Below, in pieces: positions 16,184 to 24,704 of a stretch of DNA of 47,517 nt. The translations under genes and the position numbers were made by a program. The notes under the pieces are model-generated. The model did no database searches. It was not told the DNA's origin and saw nothing but the letters and a program-made list of their open reading frames with translations. Within the stretch, counting starts at the first letter, position 1. Each line of letters opens with the position of its first letter. Source of the stretch: Alphaproteobacteria bacterium (GTDB lineage Bacteria; Pseudomonadota; Alphaproteobacteria; Caulobacterales; Maricaulaceae); assembly GCA_016124665.1 (NCBI GenBank), contig WGNH01000022.1, positions 1 through 47,517 of the forward strand, given 5' to 3'.

Positions 16184-17530
16184 ATGTTTACCAGACTTCT
16201 CATTTCCGGCGTGATCGCGGCCGCAGTGCTGACGCTTCCGGCGCAAGCCCAGACTTTCGAGGAAACGCTCGAGCTGACCTACCGGTCCAATCCGACCCTG
16301 CAGGCGGAACGCGCCGGCGTCAGGGCGGCGGAGGAAACCATTATCCAGGCGCGTGCGGGGTGGTTGCCGAATGTCTCGGCGACAGCCGGAATCAGCAGCA
16401 CCTACACGGAAAGTTCGGGCGGGTTTTTCAACCAGTCGAATACGGTGACGCCACAGAGCTATCGCATTGACGCCAGTCAGGCGATCTGGCGCGGTGGCGA
16501 GATCAATGGCGCGATCAACCAGGCGCAGGCCAGTGTCCAGGCGTCGCGCGAACAATTGCGGTCCAGCGAGCAGACCGTGCTGTTGCAGGCAGCCACAGCC
16601 TATCTGGATGTCCGCCGTGATGTCTCGATCGCTGAAATCCGCCGCAATAATGTCGAAGTGCTGCTGGCTCAGCTGGATGCCGCCGAGGACCGGTTCGAAG
16701 TCGGAGAGATCACAAGGACAGATGTGTCCCAGGCCGAGGCCCGGCTTTCAGGCGCACGCGCGCAATTTGCCGCCGCGCTGTCCCAGCTGGCGGCCAGCCG
16801 GGCGCGTTATGCCGCCGTGGTGGGGCAATACCCGGCCACTCTGGCCCCCGAACCGCCACTGCCGCAATTGCCGGACGAACTGGAAGATGCGCTGGAGATT
16901 GCCCTGGATTTCAGCCCCGTGTTGCGTTCGGCGGCCTTCACCGAGGATGCCGCGCGCGCGGCCATTCAGAGCGCCCGCGGAGCCCTTGCACCGGATGTTT
17001 CGCTGTCGGCATCTGCAAGCCGGGGGCTGGACCAGCAATTTTCCGGTGATCAGACCGACCGTGTCTCCGTTGCCGCGCAGGTCTCCGTGCCGCTTTTTAC
17101 GGGCGGGCTTAATCGCTCGCGTGTGCGGCAGGCCAACTTCAATGCCGACCAGGCCCGGATGCGGGTGACCGCTGCCCGCCGGCAGGTCACCGAGGTCGTG
17201 ACAACAGCATTCAATAATCTTGTCGCCAGCCGGTCGGTGATCGCCTCCAGCGAGCAGTCTGTTGAAGCCAATGAAATTGCTCTGGACGGTGTCCAGCAGG
17301 AAGCCTTTGTCGGTTTGCGAACGACGCTGGATGTCCTCAATGCCGAGCAGGAATTGCTGGATGCCCGCCTGACACTCGTCAGTGCGGAACGTGATTCGTA
17401 TGTCGCCGGCCTGACATTGTTGCAGGCGATGGGACTGCTGACAGCGGAAACGCTCGGCATCACAGGCGAGCCGGAACCCTATGTCAGCACGTCTTCCAGC
17501 GGTGAATCCGGCTTCATGCCGTGGAATTAA
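16184..17530 (+). CDS. tolC: TolC-family outer membrane channel protein
   Basis: 448 residues with a signal peptide cut after PAQA (about residue 22). The mature protein begins QTFEETLELTYRSNPTLQAERAGVRAAEE, the typical start of the TolC repeat, and continues as two homologous halves of long coiled helices (AQLDAAEDRFEVGEITRTDVSQAEARL in the first; ANEIALDGVQQEAFVGLRTTLDVLNAEQELLDAR in the second) alternating with beta-barrel strands. It forms a trimeric tunnel for type I secretion or tripartite efflux. GAGGGA ribosome-binding site. No secretion ATPase adjoins; the RND pair at 10.1-14.3 kb is a possible partner (inference). Confidence 0.93.
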   Translation: MFTRLLISGVIAAAVLTLPAQAQTFEETLELTYRSNPTLQAERAGVRAAEETIIQARAGWLPNVSATAGISSTYTESSGGFFNQSNTVTPQSYRIDASQAIWRGGEINGAINQAQASVQASREQLRSSEQTVLLQAATAYLDVRRDVSIAEIRRNNVEVLLAQLDAAEDRFEVGEITRTDVSQAEARLSGARAQFAAALSQLAASRARYAAVVGQYPATLAPEPPLPQLPDELEDALEIALDFSPVLRSAAFTEDAARAAIQSARGALAPDVSLSASASRGLDQQFSGDQTDRVSVAAQVSVPLFTGGLNRSRVRQANFNADQARMRVTAARRQVTEVVTTAFNNLVASRSVIASSEQSVEANEIALDGVQQEAFVGLRTTLDVLNAEQELLDARLTLVSAERDSYVAGLTLLQAMGLLTAETLGITGEPEPYVSTSSSGESGFMPWN

Positions 17531-17626
17531 TCCGCGGATAACTGGGCTTTACGGCTGGACAGCACCCCTCCGGACCGGTTTTAATTCGCCCATCAGGGGA
17601 AGCGACGGAAGAGGGATCGCCCGCTC

Positions 17627-18277
17627 ATGCCTACAGATGCTGCAGAAAACGAACCGTCCATGGAAGAAATCCTCGCCTCGATCCGCCGGATCATAGACGA
17701 GGACGAGGACGGCGGAGATGCCGAGGCGGCGGCCGAATCACCCGCTGCCGAAGAACCGGCAGAAGAGGCGGCACCGGAGCCCGCGCCAGAACCTGCCGCC
17801 GAAGCTCCTGCGGAACCGGAACCGGTGGCCGAGGCACCGGCAGAACCGGAGGTGGCGGATGATGATGAAGTGCTCGAACTCACCGACAAGATTGATGAAG
17901 TCGGCGGCGGCACTGATCCGCTGGCGCTTGATGATGATCTGATGATTGTCGACCGTGAGGATGACGCGCCCGCTCCGCAGCCCGAGCCCGAGCCTGAACC
18001 CGTCGCCGAAGCGGCTCCAGAACCTGCACCTGCGCCGCAACCGGCCGCGGAAGAGGATGATTCGTTGGTCGGGGCGCCCGCCGCGACAGCCGCCGCCGGC
18101 GCGTTTGACGCCTTGGCGGAAAATCTCCGTGTGGCCTCGGCCGATGGCCTGACCCTTGAAGGCATTGTGCGCGAAATGATGCGTCCGATGCTGAAAGACT
18201 GGCTGGATACGAATTTGCCACGGATCGTCGAGGAGAAGGTCGAAGCCGAAATCGAACGGATCGCCCGGCGCCGCTAG
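17627..18277 (+). CDS. popZ: Polar organizing protein PopZ (DUF2497)
   Basis: 216 residues in the three-part PopZ layout. The N-terminal helix EPSMEEILASIRRIIDEDE (about 9-27) recruits client proteins in Caulobacter. A long disordered linker rich in Pro, Glu, Asp and Ala (about 28-160) follows. The C-terminal helices LEGIVREMMRPMLKDWLDTNLP and IVEEKVEAEIERIARRR (about 174-216) drive oligomerisation. PopZ forms a membrane-free condensate at the cell pole that anchors the ParB-origin complex and cell-cycle kinases. Position just upstream of valS matches the Caulobacter arrangement. GAGGGA ribosome-binding site. The linker is longer than in C. crescentus PopZ (177 residues in total, as I recall). 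Confidence 0.92.
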   Translation: MPTDAAENEPSMEEILASIRRIIDEDEDGGDAEAAAESPAAEEPAEEAAPEPAPEPAAEAPAEPEPVAEAPAEPEVADDDEVLELTDKIDEVGGGTDPLALDDDLMIVDREDDAPAPQPEPEPEPVAEAAPEPAPAPQPAAEEDDSLVGAPAATAAAGAFDALAENLRVASADGLTLEGIVREMMRPMLKDWLDTNLPRIVEEKVEAEIERIARRR

Positions 18278-18303
18278 TCCTTTAACTGAAACAGAAAAGA
18301 ATA

Positions 18304-18333
18304 GGGCGTCGACGAAATCGTCGGCGCCCTTTA
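18304..18333 (+). terminator. Strong hairpin between popZ and valS
   Basis: A 12-bp stem (18304-18315 with 18318-18329, one G-U pair) beginning GGGCG and ending CGCCC has only AA between the arms as written, so in RNA a few inner pairs must open. TTTATGT follows. It looks like a terminator for popZ; because valS starts only 14 nt further, readthrough or a promoter inside popZ would be needed for valS. Confidence 0.65.
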
Positions 18334-18346
18334 TGTATCCGCCGCC

Positions 18347-21070
18347 ATGCTAGAAAAAACATTCGAACCGAACGCCGCCGAACCGCGCCTCTATGCGCAA
18401 TGGGAAGACGCCGGAACCTTCCAGCCGAAGGATGATCCGCAAGCGGAAACCTATTCGATTGTCATTCCGCCGCCCAATGTGACGGGCAGCCTGCATATCG
18501 GCCATGCGCTGAACAACACGCTGCAGGACGTGCTGATCCGCTATCACCGCATGCTGGGCAAGGCCGTGCTGTGGCAGCCGGGCACCGATCATGCCGGCAT
18601 CGCCACGCAGATGGTGGTCGAACGCCAGCTGGCCGCGGAAGGCAATATCTCGCGCCGGGATATGGGGCGGGACGCCTTCATCAAGCGCGTCTGGGAATGG
18701 AAAGAAGAGTCCGGCGGGACCATCCTCAACCAGCTCCGCCGGCTGGGCGCGTCCTGTGACTGGAGCCGCGAACGCTTCACCATGGATGAGGGCCTATCAA
18801 AGGCGGTGCTCAAGGTTTTCGTGGAGCTCTATGAGCAGGGGCTGATCTATCGCGACAAAAGGCTGGTGAACTGGGATCCGCATTTCCAGACGGCGATTTC
18901 CGACCTGGAAGTGGAAAACCGCGAAGTGGACGGACATTTCTGGCGCTTCCGCTACCCGCTGGCCGACGGCTCGACCTACAAGTTTCCGATCGCCTTTGAC
19001 GAGGACGGCCAAGCCACCGAGTGGGAGGAGCGCGACTATATCGTGGTTGCCACCACGCGCCCGGAAACCGTTCTGGGCGATACCGGTGTGGCTGTGCATC
19101 CCGATGATGAGCGCTATGCGTCGCTGGTGGGCAAGACACTCCGCCTGCCGATTGCCGATGTCGAAATTCCGATTGTCGCCGATGAGCATGCCGATCCGGA
19201 GCAGGGCTCGGGCGCGGTGAAGATCACACCGGCGCATGACTTCAATGACTTTGAAGTCGGCGAGCGGCAAGGCCTGCCGATGGTCAACCTGTTTGATCGC
19301 GAAGCGCGGCTGATTTCCGAGATCACCGATGAAAAAGTCGACGGGCTGGATCGTATCCCCGCCGAGTGGCGCGGGCTCGATAGGTTCGAGGCCCGCGAAA
19401 AACTCGTCGCCCGGATGGATGAACTCGGCCTGCTCGACGGGGTCGAGGACCGCAAGGTGCAACAGCCCTTCGGCGACCGCTCCGGCGTGGTGGTCGAACC
19501 CTTCCTGACGGATCAGTGGTTCGTGAAAGCCGATGTGCTGGCCAGGGATGCGATTGCCGCGGTCGAGGACGGGCGCACGGCCTTCCATCCGAAGAACTGG
19601 GAAAAGACCTATTTTGAATGGATGCGCAACATCCAGCCCTGGTGCATTTCGCGCCAGCTCTGGTGGGGGCACCGCATTCCGGCCTGGTATGATGAAGACG
19701 GCAATGTCTTTGTCGCCGAAAGCGAGGCAGAGGCCGTTGCCAAAGCCGGTGGCAGGACGCTGACCCAGGACGAAGACGTCCTCGACACCTGGTTCTCCTC
19801 GGCGCTGTGGCCGTTCTCGACGCTGGGCTGGCCGGAAGAAACCGATGAGCTGAAGCGCTTCTATCCGACGAGCGTTCTGGTGACGGCGTTCGACATCATC
19901 TTCTTCTGGGTTGCCCGGATGATGATGCAGGGCCTTCATTTCATGAAAGAGGTGCCGTTCCCGGATATCTATATCCATGCGCTGGTGCGCGACGAGCACG
20001 GCGCGAAAATGTCCAAGTCAAAGGGCAATGTGATTGACCCGCTGGAACTGGTCGATGAATTCGGGGCCGATGCGGTACGTTTCACGCTAGCGGCGCTGGC
20101 GGCGCAGGGCCGTGACATCCGCATGTCGAAGGACCGGGTCGAGGGCTATCGCAATTTCGGCACCAAGCTGTGGAATGCGGCGCGCTTCTGTCTGATGAAT
20201 GACTGCCTGCCGGATCCGCAATTTGATCCCAAAGCGGTAAAGCAGACCGTCAATCAATGGCTGCTGGGCGAAGCCGAAGCCGCCACCAAGGCGGTGGCAC
20301 AGGGCCTTGAAACCTATCGCTTTAACGAGGCGGCCAGCGCGGCCTATCGCTTTGTCTGGAATGTGTTCTGCGACTGGCATCTGGAATTTGCCAAGCCGCT
20401 CTTCAATGGCGAGGACGAGGCGGCCAAGGCGGAGACCCGCGCCACAACGGCCCATGTGCTGGAAATCGCGTTGAAGCTGCTGCACCCCTTCATGCCCTTC
20501 ATCACCGAGGAATTGTGGGCGAAGACCGCCGGGCCCGAGGGCCGCGACAGCTTGCTGATCGTCGCCGACTGGCCGCAGCCGGATGGCCTTGCCAATGCGG
20601 CGGCGCAGGACGAGATGAACTGGCTGGCCAGTCTGATCACTGAAATCCGCAAGCTGCGCTCGGAAATGAATATCCCCGCCAAGGCCCGGCCGGCCGGGCT
20701 GGCCATTTCCGGCGATGCGGCGCTTGCTGAACGCCTGAAGCGCCATTCCGCCCTGATCTGCCAGCTGGCACGGCTGGACAGTATCGTGCTGGCGGATGCG
20801 GCCCCCGAAGGCTCGGCGCAGATCGTGGTCGGCGAGACCACCTATGCGCTGCCGCTGGAAGGGGTGATCGATTTCGACGCCGAGCGGACGCGGCTGGACA
20901 AGGAAATCGAGAAGATGGCGGGCGAGATTTCGCGGCTGGAAAAGAAGCTCTCCAATGAGCGCTTTGTTGCCAATGCCCCCGCCGATGTGGTCGCCGCCGA
21001 ACGCGCCAAGATGGCGGATTATGCGGCGCAGAAAGTGGCGCTGGAGGCGGCGAGAGCGCGTCTGGGGTGA
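18347..21070 (+). CDS. valS: Valyl-tRNA synthetase
   Basis: 907 residues, class I synthetase that charges tRNA-Val and edits mis-activated threonine. Signature motifs: [15 protein letters not shown] with HIGH at 50-53, an editing domain (about 190-330, with [18 protein letters not shown]), [17 protein letters not shown], and KMSKS at 554-558. The C-terminal coiled-coil arm typical of ValRS ([27 protein letters not shown]) is complete. ATG at 18347; no good Shine-Dalgarno sequence is visible upstream, since the preceding hairpin occupies that space. Identification is firm. Confidence 0.98.
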   Translation: MLEKTFEPNAAEPRLYAQWEDAGTFQPKDDPQAETYSIVIPPPNVTGSLHIGHALNNTLQDVLIRYHRMLGKAVLWQPGTDHAGIATQMVVERQLAAEGNISRRDMGRDAFIKRVWEWKEESGGTILNQLRRLGASCDWSRERFTMDEGLSKAVLKVFVELYEQGLIYRDKRLVNWDPHFQTAISDLEVENREVDGHFWRFRYPLADGSTYKFPIAFDEDGQATEWEERDYIVVATTRPETVLGDTGVAVHPDDERYASLVGKTLRLPIADVEIPIVADEHADPEQGSGAVKITPAHDFNDFEVGERQGLPMVNLFDREARLISEITDEKVDGLDRIPAEWRGLDRFEAREKLVARMDELGLLDGVEDRKVQQPFGDRSGVVVEPFLTDQWFVKADVLARDAIAAVEDGRTAFHPKNWEKTYFEWMRNIQPWCISRQLWWGHRIPAWYDEDGNVFVAESEAEAVAKAGGRTLTQDEDVLDTWFSSALWPFSTLGWPEETDELKRFYPTSVLVTAFDIIFFWVARMMMQGLHFMKEVPFPDIYIHALVRDEHGAKMSKSKGNVIDPLELVDEFGADAVRFTLAALAAQGRDIRMSKDRVEGYRNFGTKLWNAARFCLMNDCLPDPQFDPKAVKQTVNQWLLGEAEAATKAVAQGLETYRFNEAASAAYRFVWNVFCDWHLEFAKPLFNGEDEAAKAETRATTAHVLEIALKLLHPFMPFITEELWAKTAGPEGRDSLLIVADWPQPDGLANAAAQDEMNWLASLITEIRKLRSEMNIPAKARPAGLAISGDAALAERLKRHSALICQLARLDSIVLADAAPEGSAQIVVGETTYALPLEGVIDFDAERTRLDKEIEKMAGEISRLEKKLSNERFVANAPADVVAAERAKMADYAAQKVALEAARARLG

Positions 21071-21130
21071 TTTCCGTGCTTCGAGGCCCAGCCGCACCGG
21101 GTACCTCTGCATGAAAAGTGTGATTGTTGT

Positions 21131-21246
21131 CCTCCCCCGTTCACGGGGGAGGTGTCAGCGAAGCTGACGGAGGGGGCAAGATGACACCCGCCATTCGCCC
21201 CCCTCGTCCCTACGGGACACTCCCCCCGCAAGCAGGGGGAGACAAC
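21131..21246 (+). repeat. Dispersed intergenic hairpin repeat, copy B
   Basis: Begins with hairpin arms CCTCCCCCGT and ACGGGGGAGG (21131-21152), then a smaller hairpin GTCAGC-GAA-GCTGAC (21154-21168), then GGAGGGGGCAAGATG, then GCCCCCCTCG, and closes with CTCCCCC and GGGGGAG arms (about 21220-21241). The first 90 or so bases match, in order, the minus strand of positions 1-94. It fills the gap between valS and the DUF3137 gene. Confidence 0.8.
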
Positions 21247-21254
21247 AGTTCGGC

Positions 21255-21276
21255 GAGCCTCGAAGGACGAGGTGAT
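21255..21276 (-). repeat. 22-bp repeat fragment, exact inverse of 23481-23502
   Basis: The sequence here is the exact reverse complement of positions 23481-23502, the left end of the larger repeat near the nitroreductase gene. It contains the small palindrome CCTCG-AAGGA-CGAGG. The gap 21071-21311 therefore holds pieces of two repeat families and no gene. Confidence 0.75.
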
Positions 21277-21311
21277 TGCGCTGCGTTAGGCAAAACCGCT
21301 AGCTTCGCGGC

Positions 21312-22298
21312 ATGACTGATTCACAACCGCTCTCCCCCGAAATGGAAACCATCTGGAAGGAGGAGCTGTCGCCCTTCCTGTCCGAGCGCGAAGACCGCCG
21401 CAAGGATGCGGTCAAGCGCCTTGTTCTGGGCGTTGGAGGGGGTGTCGTTATCGGCGGTATTGCCGCGATCTTCTTTGTATCGAACGCCGCCGAGCCGCTC
21501 GGCTTCTTTGCCTTTATCGTGGCGGTCATGGGCGGGAGTTTTCTGGGCAGCACCAAATTCATGGCGCTGCGCAAGGAAGTGAAAGTGGGGCTTTTGAACC
21601 GCCTCGCCGAAGCCTCTGATATGCAATATGCGCTGAAACCGGCGGCCCCCGCGCGCTTCCAGGTGTTCCGCGAGCACGGGCTGATCCCGTCCTCGCAGCG
21701 CGAGAATTTCGAGGATCATTTCATCGGCGAACGCCATGGCTCCGTCTTCGAGCTCTATGAAGCCAAGCTGGAACAGCGGCGGCAAACCGACAAGAAAACC
21801 ACCTGGGTCACGGTCTTCCGCGGGCTTCTGATCCGCATCGAGTTTCCGCGCACGGTCGAGGGGGTGACGGTCATCACCCGCGATGCCGGTATTTTCAATG
21901 TGCTGGAAGGCTGGGGGCGGAAGACATTCGGCAGCACCAAGCTGGAACGGGTCGGCCTGGTCGATCCGAAATTCGAGAAGATTTTCGAGGTCTATTCCAC
22001 CGATCAGGTGATGTCGCGCTATCTTCTGACGCCGACCTTCATGGAACGGCTTCTGGCCCTTGAGACGGCCGTGAAAGGCAAGAAGGTCCGTGCGGCTTTT
22101 GACGAGCGTCATGGCGGCGGCGAGCTGCTGATCGCGGTCGAAACCGGAAATCTGTTCGAGCCCGGCAGCCTGTTCAAACCGCTGGATGACGAAAACCGTA
22201 TCCGCACGCTGCTGAGCGAGATCGAACTGGTGACGGGCATGCTGGACCTGATGGTCCGCCCGCCCGAGCTCGGCGAGAATGTTCTGGCCGAAAACTAG
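21312..22298 (+). CDS. DUF3137 membrane-associated protein
   Basis: 328 residues. After about 35 polar residues come two adjacent hydrophobic helices (LVLGVGGGVVIGGIAAIFFV and GFFAFIVAVMGGSFLG), then a cytosolic region of about 240 residues with YEAKLEQRR, FRGLLIRIEFP, VLEGWGRKTFG, LERVGLVDPKFEKIFEVYSTDQV and a conserved RYLLTPTFMERL. This matches the DUF3137 pattern, a family of unknown function. No operon partner upstream; downstream it converges on xth, and the two stop codons overlap in CTAG (22295-22298). Confidence 0.85.
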   Translation: MTDSQPLSPEMETIWKEELSPFLSEREDRRKDAVKRLVLGVGGGVVIGGIAAIFFVSNAAEPLGFFAFIVAVMGGSFLGSTKFMALRKEVKVGLLNRLAEASDMQYALKPAAPARFQVFREHGLIPSSQRENFEDHFIGERHGSVFELYEAKLEQRRQTDKKTTWVTVFRGLLIRIEFPRTVEGVTVITRDAGIFNVLEGWGRKTFGSTKLERVGLVDPKFEKIFEVYSTDQVMSRYLLTPTFMERLLALETAVKGKKVRAAFDERHGGGELLIAVETGNLFEPGSLFKPLDDENRIRTLLSEIELVTGMLDLMVRPPELGENVLAEN

Positions 22299-23083
22299 AA
22301 GTCGAACGTGCCCACCACAGGAACGTGGTCGGAGGCCTTGGGCTTGCCGCGAACGGCCTTGTGGATTTCGACAGATTTGAGGTGATCGGCCGCCTGCGGC
22401 GAGCACAGCAGATGGTCAATGCGGATGCCATGATCTTTCTGCCAGGCCCCGGCCTGATAATCCCAGAATGTGTATTGATGGGCGCGGCCATCGCATTGCT
22501 CGAAGGCGCTGGTAAAGCCCAGCCACAGAAGTGAGCGGAAGGCTTCGCGGGATTCCGGGCGGGTCAGCGCATCGCCCTCCCAAGCGGCCGGGTCATGGAC
22601 ATCATGGTCGCCGGGAATGACATTGTAATCCCCCGCCAGGACGAGATTTTCCTCATAGGTGAGAAGCTCTTCGGCGCGCGCCCTGAGCCGTTTCATCCAG
22701 CCCAGCTTGTAATCAAATTTCGGTCCCGGCGCGGGGTTGCCATTGGGCAGATAGATGGACGCGACGCGTACCACGCCATCCTCGGTCGAGATCACGGCTT
22801 CCAGATAGCGGGCCTGCTCATCCTCGTCATCGCCCGCGAGCCCGGCAACGGTTTCGTCGATGGGGAATTTCGAGAGAATGGCCACGCCATTGTAGGATTT
22901 CTGGCCGTGGGTTTCGACATTATAGCCGAGATCCTCGATCTCCAGGCGCGGGAAATTCTCGTCGAGACACTTGATTTCCTGCAGGCAGACAATGTCCGGC
23001 GCGGCTTCACGCAGCCAGTCGAGCACATTCTCGAGCCGCGCCTTGACGGAGTTGACGTTCCAGGTGGCGATGGTGATGGTCAT
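22295..23083 (-). CDS. xth: Exodeoxyribonuclease III (AP endonuclease)
   Basis: 262 residues, the usual ExoIII length. It removes 3' blocking groups and cuts abasic sites in base-excision repair. Catalytic landmarks are all present: WNVNSVKAR (Asn), LQEIK (Glu), the central LVLAGDYNVIPGDHDVHD (Asp/Asn), RIDHLL (Asp) and the C-terminal SDHVPVVG (Asp-His). The ATG at 23083 is right before the first beta strand; a longer frame to 23263 would add 60 non-homologous residues overlapping the divergent neighbour. Only 33 nt separate its start from that neighbour's. Confidence 0.96.
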   Translation of the reverse strand: MTITIATWNVNSVKARLENVLDWLREAAPDIVCLQEIKCLDENFPRLEIEDLGYNVETHGQKSYNGVAILSKFPIDETVAGLAGDDEDEQARYLEAVISTEDGVVRVASIYLPNGNPAPGPKFDYKLGWMKRLRARAEELLTYEENLVLAGDYNVIPGDHDVHDPAAWEGDALTRPESREAFRSLLWLGFTSAFEQCDGRAHQYTFWDYQAGAWQKDHGIRIDHLLCSPQAADHLKSVEIHKAVRGKPKASDHVPVVGTFDF

Positions 23084-23116
23084 GGGCGGTCTTTCTTGCG
23101 GGCAGGGGAATCTCTC

Positions 23117-23476
23117 ATGAACGACACAGGTGTAGCACCGGAGCGGCGCCGGATCACTGTTCTGGCTGTATTGCTGATGCTGGCCGTCAGCCTGTTCGAT
23201 GCGGCGGTTTTCGTCGGCGGGTTCGCAATGTGGTTGCCGAGTATGATGGTCGTGGCCGCCCACGCCAATGGCGGAATGACCGAGGGGTTGATGTACTGGC
23301 TAATGGCCGGGCCAGCCTTTGCCCTGCTGGGCTTTCTGATAGGCTGGATCGCCTTTTTCTTCCGGCCGCGTAACGGTCTGTTGATCGGCCTTCTGGTCCC
23401 TATGGTCTGGGTCATTTCCATCCTGGCGATCTTTGCCAATGCCGAATACCGTTGCGATGGCGACTGGGTGTGTTGA
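23117..23476 (+). CDS. Small three-helix membrane protein, unknown function
   Basis: 119 residues, ATG at 23117 with AGGGGAA 6 nt upstream. Three hydrophobic helices: about 14-40 (ITVLAVLLMLAVSLFDAAVF), 57-82 (MYWLMAGPAFALLGFLIGWI) and 90-110 (LLIGLLVPMVWVISILAIFA). It ends in a short cysteine-containing tail (YRCDGDWVC). I recognise no family. It is divergent from xth and followed by an intergenic repeat. Confidence 0.65.
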   Translation: MNDTGVAPERRRITVLAVLLMLAVSLFDAAVFVGGFAMWLPSMMVVAAHANGGMTEGLMYWLMAGPAFALLGFLIGWIAFFFRPRNGLLIGLLVPMVWVISILAIFANAEYRCDGDWVC

Positions 23477-23480
23477 TAGC

Positions 23481-23610
23481 ATCACCTCGTCCTTCGAGGC
23501 TCCCCCGGATCAAATCCGGGGTCGCACCTCAGGATGAGGTGGTTTGTTTGCATTCACCAACTCACCTCATGGTGAGGTGCCCGCGACAAGCGGGCCTCGA
23601 ACCACGCAAG
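23481..23610. repeat. Composite hairpin repeat between convergent genes
   Basis: A run of consecutive hairpins: CCTCG-TCCTT-CGAGG (from 23485), CCCCGGAT-CAA-ATCCGGGG (23503-23521), ACCTCA-GGA-TGAGGT (23526-23540), CACCTCA-TGG-TGAGGTG (23563-23579) and GCCCGC-GACAA-GCGGGC (23579-23595). It fills the gap between the convergent genes ending at 23476 and 23621. This mosaic is a familiar alphaproteobacterial intergenic repeat type; it could act as a two-way terminator. A 22-bp piece recurs inverted at 21255-21276. Confidence 0.8.
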
Positions 23611-23620
23611 GCCGTCGTCC

Positions 23621-24292
23621 TCAAAATCCCCGGAAACGCGCGATTTCATCCACGCTCGCCCGCTCCGTGCGCATCGTGTTCAGCGGTGCCTCCGGATCGG
23701 CATAGCCCAGGGCGAGGCCGCAATAGACCTGCTCATCTTCGGGCAGGTCGAGAGCTTTGCCGACCGTCTTCGTAAAGCGCGTCCAGGCTTCCTGCATGCA
23801 GGTGGCGAGGCCATGGCCTTCGGCGGCGAGCGTGACGGCATAGATGAACATGCCGAGATGGGCCCATTGATTCGGATTCATCCGGGGATCGATGGTGAAG
23901 AACATGCCCACCGGGGCACCAAAGAAGTCGAAATTCCTCAGAACCTGACCCAGCCGCCCGGCCTTGTCCTCGCGCGGGATGGCGAGGATGTCATACATCT
24001 GTTCACCGACCGCATACCGGCGGGCGCGATACGGATCCCAGAGTTTTTCCGGATAGACCGGAAAGGCGTTTTCATCGTTGAACGGATCGGCTTCGAGCTT
24101 TGCTTTCACCGCATCAATGATGGCTTGCCGGGCATCGCCGGTGACGACATGGACTTTCCACGGTTGCAGATTGCCGCCGGACGGGGCCCAGCGGGCATCT
24201 TCCAGGATTGCGCGTACCGCAGCTTCGCTGACCGGCGTGTCGAGAAAGCCGCGCGTGGAAATACGGTTGCGGATGGCCTCGTTGATGTCCAT
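23621..24292 (-). CDS. Nitroreductase-family FMN-dependent oxidoreductase
   Basis: 223 residues. Starts MDINEAIRNRISTRGFLDTPV, with the FMN-binding arginines of the family, followed by DARWAPSGGNLQPWKVHVVTG and a C-terminal GLALGYADPEAPLNTMRTER. The middle insert (DPYRARRYAVGEQMYDILAIPREDK) is typical of the larger bacterial nitroreductases. These enzymes use NAD(P)H to reduce nitro- and quinone-like compounds; the natural substrate is unknown. The ATG at 24292 overlaps the erpA stop by 1 nt (TGATG), so it is probably translationally coupled to erpA. A longer start at 24322 would overlap erpA by 31 nt. Confidence 0.92.
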   Translation of the reverse strand: MDINEAIRNRISTRGFLDTPVSEAAVRAILEDARWAPSGGNLQPWKVHVVTGDARQAIIDAVKAKLEADPFNDENAFPVYPEKLWDPYRARRYAVGEQMYDILAIPREDKAGRLGQVLRNFDFFGAPVGMFFTIDPRMNPNQWAHLGMFIYAVTLAAEGHGLATCMQEAWTRFTKTVGKALDLPEDEQVYCGLALGYADPEAPLNTMRTERASVDEIARFRGF

Positions 24293-24621
24293 CAGATCGA
24301 GAAGCTGACGCCGCAGCCGCACGCTGCCGTGGCGTGAGGGTTTTCGATCTTGAAGGTGGCGCCGATCAGGTCATCGGCGAAGTCGATCGTACAATCGGCG
24401 AGGAAGGGCAGGGAGGCGCTGTCAATCGCAACCTTTGCGCCATCGCGTTCGAGCACGGTGTCGTCATCGGCCGGTGCTGCATCGAGATCGAATTTATATG
24501 AGAAACCGGAACACCCGCCGCCCTCCACGGAGATGCGCATCACACCGGCCTTCTCGGATTCGAGGATGGCGTTGATGCGTCTGGCAGCGCGCTCGGTCAA
24601 TTCGATCTGGGGGGCGGTCAT
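24292..24621 (-). CDS. erpA: A-type iron-sulfur cluster carrier (ErpA/HesB family)
   Basis: 109 residues. The three cluster-ligand cysteines of A-type carriers are present: Cys37 in GGGCSGF, and Cys101 and Cys103 in the C-terminal CGCGVSFSI. It accepts Fe-S clusters from the scaffold and passes them to target enzymes. The start at 24621 fits the family length; an upstream in-frame start at 24684 would add 21 unrelated residues and overlap the divergent region. It is first gene of a pair with the nitroreductase and divergent from dgt (83 nt between starts). ErpA against another A-type member (such as IscA/SufA) is judged from context, namely the neighbouring dgt. Confidence 0.9.
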   Translation of the reverse strand: MTAPQIELTERAARRINAILESEKAGVMRISVEGGGCSGFSYKFDLDAAPADDDTVLERDGAKVAIDSASLPFLADCTIDFADDLIGATFKIENPHATAACGCGVSFSI

Positions 24622-24704
24622 GGGACGGCTCCGGCTTTCGTTTCTGTCTGACCTGATATATGGACCGCCGGAGCCGGAACGCAAACCCGTTTGAGGACAA
24701 GCCG

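Noticed and set aside
18304-18346. Riboswitch or T-box leader for valS
   Set aside because: The leader is far too short for a T-box, has no specifier or T-box sequence, and such leaders are not typical of alphaproteobacteria.
18797-21112. Two long minus-strand frames opposite valS
   Set aside because: Antisense to valS, whose HIGH, KMSKS and editing motifs are intact; composition is typical of shadow frames.
22595-23116. Long plus-strand frame running through xth into the small membrane protein gene
   Set aside because: It is antisense to the conserved xth coding region; only the part from the ATG at 23117, with its own ribosome-binding site, looks like a protein.
23481-23610. Possible CRISPR array
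   Set aside because: The hairpins differ in sequence and there are no regular spacers or cas genes.
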